This document shows positions 14,892-17,510 of a DNA stretch of 17,510 nucleotides, piece by piece. The DNA is from Porphyromonadaceae bacterium UBA7042. GTDB lineage: Bacteria; Bacteroidota; Bacteroidia; Bacteroidales; Muribaculaceae. A model generated the notes under the pieces. The model was not told where the DNA came from. It saw only the letters and a program-made list of their open reading frames with translations, and ran no database searches. The first letter of the stretch is position 1. Each line of letters begins with the position of its first letter. Made by a program: the position numbers and the translations under genes. The DNA is taken from contig DLAR01000032.1 in assembly GCA_002494015.1 (NCBI GenBank), positions 1-17,510 on the forward strand, in the 5' to 3' direction.

Positions 14892-17060
14892 ATGACCAAA
14901 TCATTAATCACAGCCGCAGCGGCAGCATTACTGCTTCCCGCAACGCTGACAATCACGCAGACAATGAACGCTGCCGAAAGACAAAATCCGTTTATGGTGC
15001 CTTACGAGACACCGTTTGAAATTCCTCCGTTTGAACAGATCAGATATGAGGACTACATCCCTGCTGCTACCGAGGGAATCAACCGTCTCAAAGCCGAGAC
15101 CGAGGCTATCGCCGGTCAAAAGGCAAAACCGACATTCGAGAACACCATCCTCGCGATGGAAAAATCGGGCGAACTGCTCAACCGCGTCATGCTCGTGTTC
15201 GGGTCGCTCGACGAAACCGACAACACTCCCGAAATGAACGAAATCGCCGAGAAAATCTACCCGATGTACTCGCAGGTGTCCGATGAAATCTCGATGAACG
15301 AAAAACTGTTCAAACGCGTCAAGACTCTCTATGACAACCGCCACTCACTCGGCCTTCCCGCCCATGAAGTACGCGCCATCGAGGAATCCTACAAGAGCTT
15401 TACCCGCAACGGGGCACTCCTGTCGGGCAAGCAGAAAGAGAAACTGTCAGGAATCAACACAAAGCTGACCGACCTCTATCTCAAATACAACAAGAACCTC
15501 CTTGCCGCCACTAACGCCTGCGAGATTGTAGTTGACGACAAAGCCGCACTTGCCGGACTTCCCGACGCTCTCGTTGCAACAGCCGCCGAGGAGGCCAAAT
15601 CGCGTGGCAAAGAGGGCAAATGGGTGTTCACGCTCCATGCCCCGAGCCGCCTGCCGGTGCTGCAGTATGGCGACAACCGCGACCTGCGTCGTCAGATGTA
15701 TGAGGCTTATACCTCGCTTGCATCCTCGGGCCAGTACAACAACTATCCTCTCATCAACGAGATTGTGAAACTCCGCGCTGAAAAGGCCCGCCTGCTCGGC
15801 TACAAAAACTATGCCGACTACATGACCGCCAACGTCATGGCCAAGACTACAGAAAACGCCGAGAACCTGCTGATGCAGATATGGAAGCCTGCCGTGGCCC
15901 GCGTTCACGAGGAAGTTGCCGAGATGCAGCAGTATGTCAACGACGAGGGCGGCAACTTCAAGATTGCGCCGTGGGACTACTATTATTATGCCGAGAAAGT
16001 GCGCCAGAAAAAGTTTGCCCTCGACGAGAACGAGGTCCGCGCCTATTTCTCGCTTGAAAACGTGCGCAAAGGCATCTTCACGATGGCCGAGAAACTCTAT
16101 GGAGTGACGTTCACCGAACTCCCCGACGCTCCCAAGTACAACCCCGAAGTCAAAGTATTTGAAGTGAAAGACTCCAAGGGCGAGCATGTGGCCGTGTTCA
16201 TGACCGACTACTTCCCCCGCGCGTCAAAGCGTCAGGGAGCATGGATGAGCGAATTCAAGGGCTCATACGTCGACCCAGACGGAACTGTAAGCCGCCCCAT
16301 CATCTACAACGTGGGCAATTTCACCCGTCCCACCGCCGACACCCCTGCCCTTCTTACACTCGACGAGGTTGAGACAATGTTCCACGAATTTGGCCACGGC
16401 CTTCACGGAATGCTCAGCCGCGCCGCGCTCCGCAGCCAGAGCGGCACCAACGTTGACCGCGACTTTGTAGAGCTTCCCTCGCAGATTACCGAGCACTGGG
16501 CGATGGAACCCGAACTGCTCAAGCAGTATGCGTTCCATTACAAGACAGGCGAAGTCATCCCCGACACACTCATCCGCAAACTCGATGCCGCATCGACCCA
16601 CAACCAAGGTTTCACGACCACCGAGCTTGCCGGAGCCGCACTGCTCGACCTCCAGTGGGGCAAACTCAACCCCGACGGCGATATCGACGTGGCTGAATTT
16701 GAAAAGAACGTTGCGCAGACTCTCGGAATGCCGTCCGAAGTCCAGTTCCGTTACCGCTCGCCCTATTTCAAGCACGTCTTTGGCAGCGACGGCTACGCAT
16801 CGGGTTATTACACCTACCTTTGGGCCGAAGTTCTTGACACCGACGGTTTCGAACTGTTCAAGGAAAAAGGCGTGTTTGATCCCGAGACAGCCCGCTCGTT
16901 CAAGGAAAACATTCTCGAAATGGGAGGCAGCGTAGACCCGATGGAACTTTACGTCCGTTTCCGCGGCCACGAGCCTAAGGTTGACGCACTCCTACGCAAC
17001 CGCGGCCTCATCCCTCCTGTAACCCCGCAAGGCAATGTCCCTACTCCGGGCGGGAAATAA
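14892..17060 (+). CDS. dcp: M3 family metallopeptidase (peptidyl-dipeptidase Dcp type)
   Basis: This 722-residue zinc peptidase starts with a signal peptide (MTKSLITAAAAALLLPATLT, ending near residue 27), so it is periplasmic or lipid-free secreted, unlike cytosolic E. coli Dcp. The zinc site HEFGH is at residues 498-502, with the third ligand Glu527 in FVELPSQITEHW. The C-terminal signature FGSDGYASGYYTYLWAEVLD is that of Dcp/oligopeptidase A enzymes, and the length fits. Dcp releases dipeptides from the C-termini of oligopeptides. It may degrade signal or periplasmic peptides, including rhomboid products (inference from operon position). The gene is the last of the operon and is followed by a strong hairpin at 17083-17111. 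Confidence 0.94.
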   Translation: MTKSLITAAAAALLLPATLTITQTMNAAERQNPFMVPYETPFEIPPFEQIRYEDYIPAATEGINRLKAETEAIAGQKAKPTFENTILAMEKSGELLNRVMLVFGSLDETDNTPEMNEIAEKIYPMYSQVSDEISMNEKLFKRVKTLYDNRHSLGLPAHEVRAIEESYKSFTRNGALLSGKQKEKLSGINTKLTDLYLKYNKNLLAATNACEIVVDDKAALAGLPDALVATAAEEAKSRGKEGKWVFTLHAPSRLPVLQYGDNRDLRRQMYEAYTSLASSGQYNNYPLINEIVKLRAEKARLLGYKNYADYMTANVMAKTTENAENLLMQIWKPAVARVHEEVAEMQQYVNDEGGNFKIAPWDYYYYAEKVRQKKFALDENEVRAYFSLENVRKGIFTMAEKLYGVTFTELPDAPKYNPEVKVFEVKDSKGEHVAVFMTDYFPRASKRQGAWMSEFKGSYVDPDGTVSRPIIYNVGNFTRPTADTPALLTLDEVETMFHEFGHGLHGMLSRAALRSQSGTNVDRDFVELPSQITEHWAMEPELLKQYAFHYKTGEVIPDTLIRKLDAASTHNQGFTTTELAGAALLDLQWGKLNPDGDIDVAEFEKNVAQTLGMPSEVQFRYRSPYFKHVFGSDGYASGYYTYLWAEVLDTDGFELFKEKGVFDPETARSFKENILEMGGSVDPMELYVRFRGHEPKVDALLRNRGLIPPVTPQGNVPTPGGK

Positions 17061-17082
17061 CAGCTTAGATACCTGACAGGAT

Positions 17083-17116
17083 GGGCGTGTGACCGATATG
17101 GTCACACGCCCGTTTT
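17083..17116 (+). terminator. Terminator of the rhomboid-M3 operon
   Basis: GGGCGTGTGACC (17083-17094) and GGTCACACGCCC (17100-17111) form a perfect 12-bp stem with a 5-nt loop, followed by GTTTTG. The stem core GGGCGTGTGA/TCACACGCCC is the same as that of the palindrome at 2762-2807. Confidence 0.85.
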
Positions 17117-17184
17117 GCAATATAACCCCAAAACACGCCCTCAAAACCTAAAAATATGTTATTAATCATTAAATAGTCTTTCCA

Positions 17185-17217
17185 TTGATTTTTATTCAGA
17201 AAAAATCATTATCTTTG
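17185..17217 (+). promoter_or_regulatory. Bacteroidetes promoter with an inverted repeat between the boxes
   Basis: TATCTTTG (17210-17217) is a perfect TAnnTTTG -7 box, with TTG at 17185-17187 (22-bp spacer, a little long). Between them TGATTTTT (17186-17193) and AAAAATCA (17201-17208) form a perfect 8-bp inverted repeat that could be an operator. Confidence 0.6.
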
Positions 17218-17224
17218 TAATGTA

Positions 17225-17381
17225 AAAATAAAATAACAATTTTCATAAAGCATAAAGTAAAATCGACATACTCTTTAGTAATCACACAGATGATTTCTAA
17301 AAAGTGAGCATAACGCAACAAATAAGTGAATCATAGGTTTTAATCCGATTGTCCGTGAGGCCGGTCGGATTTTTTTATTTT
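17225..17381 (+). ncRNA. Candidate ~150-nt small RNA or attenuated leader
   Basis: A promoter ends at 17217, so transcription should begin near 17224. An intrinsic terminator follows: AATCCGA (17342-17348) pairs with TCGGATT (17365-17371), wobble pairs extend the stem, and TTTTTTATTTTT comes next. The only ATG-initiated frames are very short (for example MISKK). Promoter and terminator 150 nt apart without a gene suggest a small RNA, or a leader whose terminator is conditionally read through. I do not recognise an Rfam family by eye. Confidence 0.5.
17342..17381 (+). terminator. Intrinsic terminator of the candidate small RNA
   Basis: A 7-bp stem AATCCGA/TCGGATT is extended by two G-U pairs and a G-C pair. 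It is followed by seven Ts, one A and five Ts. This is the clearest U-tract in the window. Confidence 0.85.
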
Positions 17382-17413
17382 TCAGCGTTGCAGCACGGCT
17401 CTTTCAATTCAGG

Positions 17414-17474
17414 GTAACCGCATCGGAATATTGTCCCTAATTCTTTCTAATTTTCATATATTCGATACGGTTGC
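17414..17474. repeat. Imperfect inverted repeat near the right end
   Basis: GTAACCGCATCGGAATATTG (17414-17433) and the reverse complement of 17455-17474 agree at about 17 of 20 positions with one small indel. The spacer is about 21 nt. One difference becomes a G-U pair in RNA. The loop CCCTAA (17435-17440) is complementary to TTAGGG at 17484-17489. Confidence 0.45.
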
Positions 17475-17510
17475 ACTGTATTTTTAGGGTCAGTAGAAAA
17501 ACCGTGGGGA

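Larger units (their letters stand above)
17061..17510. other. Right-end region without a protein gene
   Basis: This stretch holds the operon terminator, an AT-rich segment (17121-17184), a promoter (17185-17217), a candidate short RNA ending in an intrinsic terminator (17225-17381), and an imperfect inverted repeat (17414-17474). The longest ORFs on the plus strand are only a few codons. The left part of another gene could begin beyond 17510. Confidence 0.7.

Noticed and set aside
16263..16970. A 235-codon minus-strand frame opposite the M3 peptidase, with similar ones at 15447-16187 and 14301-14825
   Set aside because: They mirror the strong codon bias of the genes on the plus strand and carry no motifs, promoters or start context.

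Overview
The window looks like chromosomal DNA from a member of the Bacteroidales, possibly a Muribaculaceae-type gut commensal. Three things point there: Bacteroidetes-style promoter -7 boxes (TAnnTTTG) in front of several genes, a secreted multidomain protein ending in a type IX secretion (Por) sorting tail, and protein sequences of Bacteroidetes character (rhomboid with a DUF6576-like tail, TPM-domain protein, short dGTPase). The family-level placement is inference. No tRNA, rRNA, CRISPR array, insertion sequence or prophage gene was found.

Layout. (1) 59-2149, minus strand: a run of small genes, in transcription order a zinc-ribbon protein, a C-terminally shortened YciI-like protein, a DJ-1/PfpI-family protein, a 4-oxalocrotonate-tautomerase-family protein and a helical, HEAT-like hypothetical protein. 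The first four look like a small stress or electrophile-handling operon with a promoter near 2296-2324. (2) 2150-2809: a gene-poor scar holding a roughly 40-codon relic of a DUF1016/YhcG-type nuclease gene, an intact intrinsic terminator behind it, and a 46-bp perfect palindrome. (3) 2810-7109, minus: a large secreted adhesin-like protein (signal peptide, FnIII, choice-of-anchor-J/MAM, CARDB, T9SS tail), split into two reading frames by an apparent frameshift near 5760-5790. (4) 7346-10596, plus: a DUF308/HdeD-like membrane protein, a dNTP triphosphohydrolase, and a TPM-domain membrane protein 1 bp behind it. (5) 10662-11778, minus: prfB (release factor 2) with the classical +1 programmed frameshift. 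(6) 12019-17060, plus: a compact operon of two rhomboid proteases (overlapping by 23 bp), a membrane-anchored endonuclease/exonuclease/phosphatase and a secreted M3 (Dcp-type) peptidase, closed by a strong hairpin. (7) 17061-17510: no protein gene, but a promoter and intrinsic terminator that would define an RNA of about 150 nt, followed by an imperfect inverted repeat.

How it fits together. Most of the window is housekeeping: translation termination (prfB), nucleotide pool control (dGTPase) and envelope proteolysis (rhomboids, M3 peptidase). The less ordinary parts are the SD-driven prfB recoding in a phylum that makes little use of SD sequences, a repeated GGGCGTGTGA hairpin at the 3' ends of two unrelated transcription units, a repeated 27-28 nt junction at the 3' ends of two neighbouring genes, a decayed DUF1016 gene that kept its terminator, and the unassigned candidate small RNA near the right end. 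I did not find convincing evidence of a new multi-gene system.
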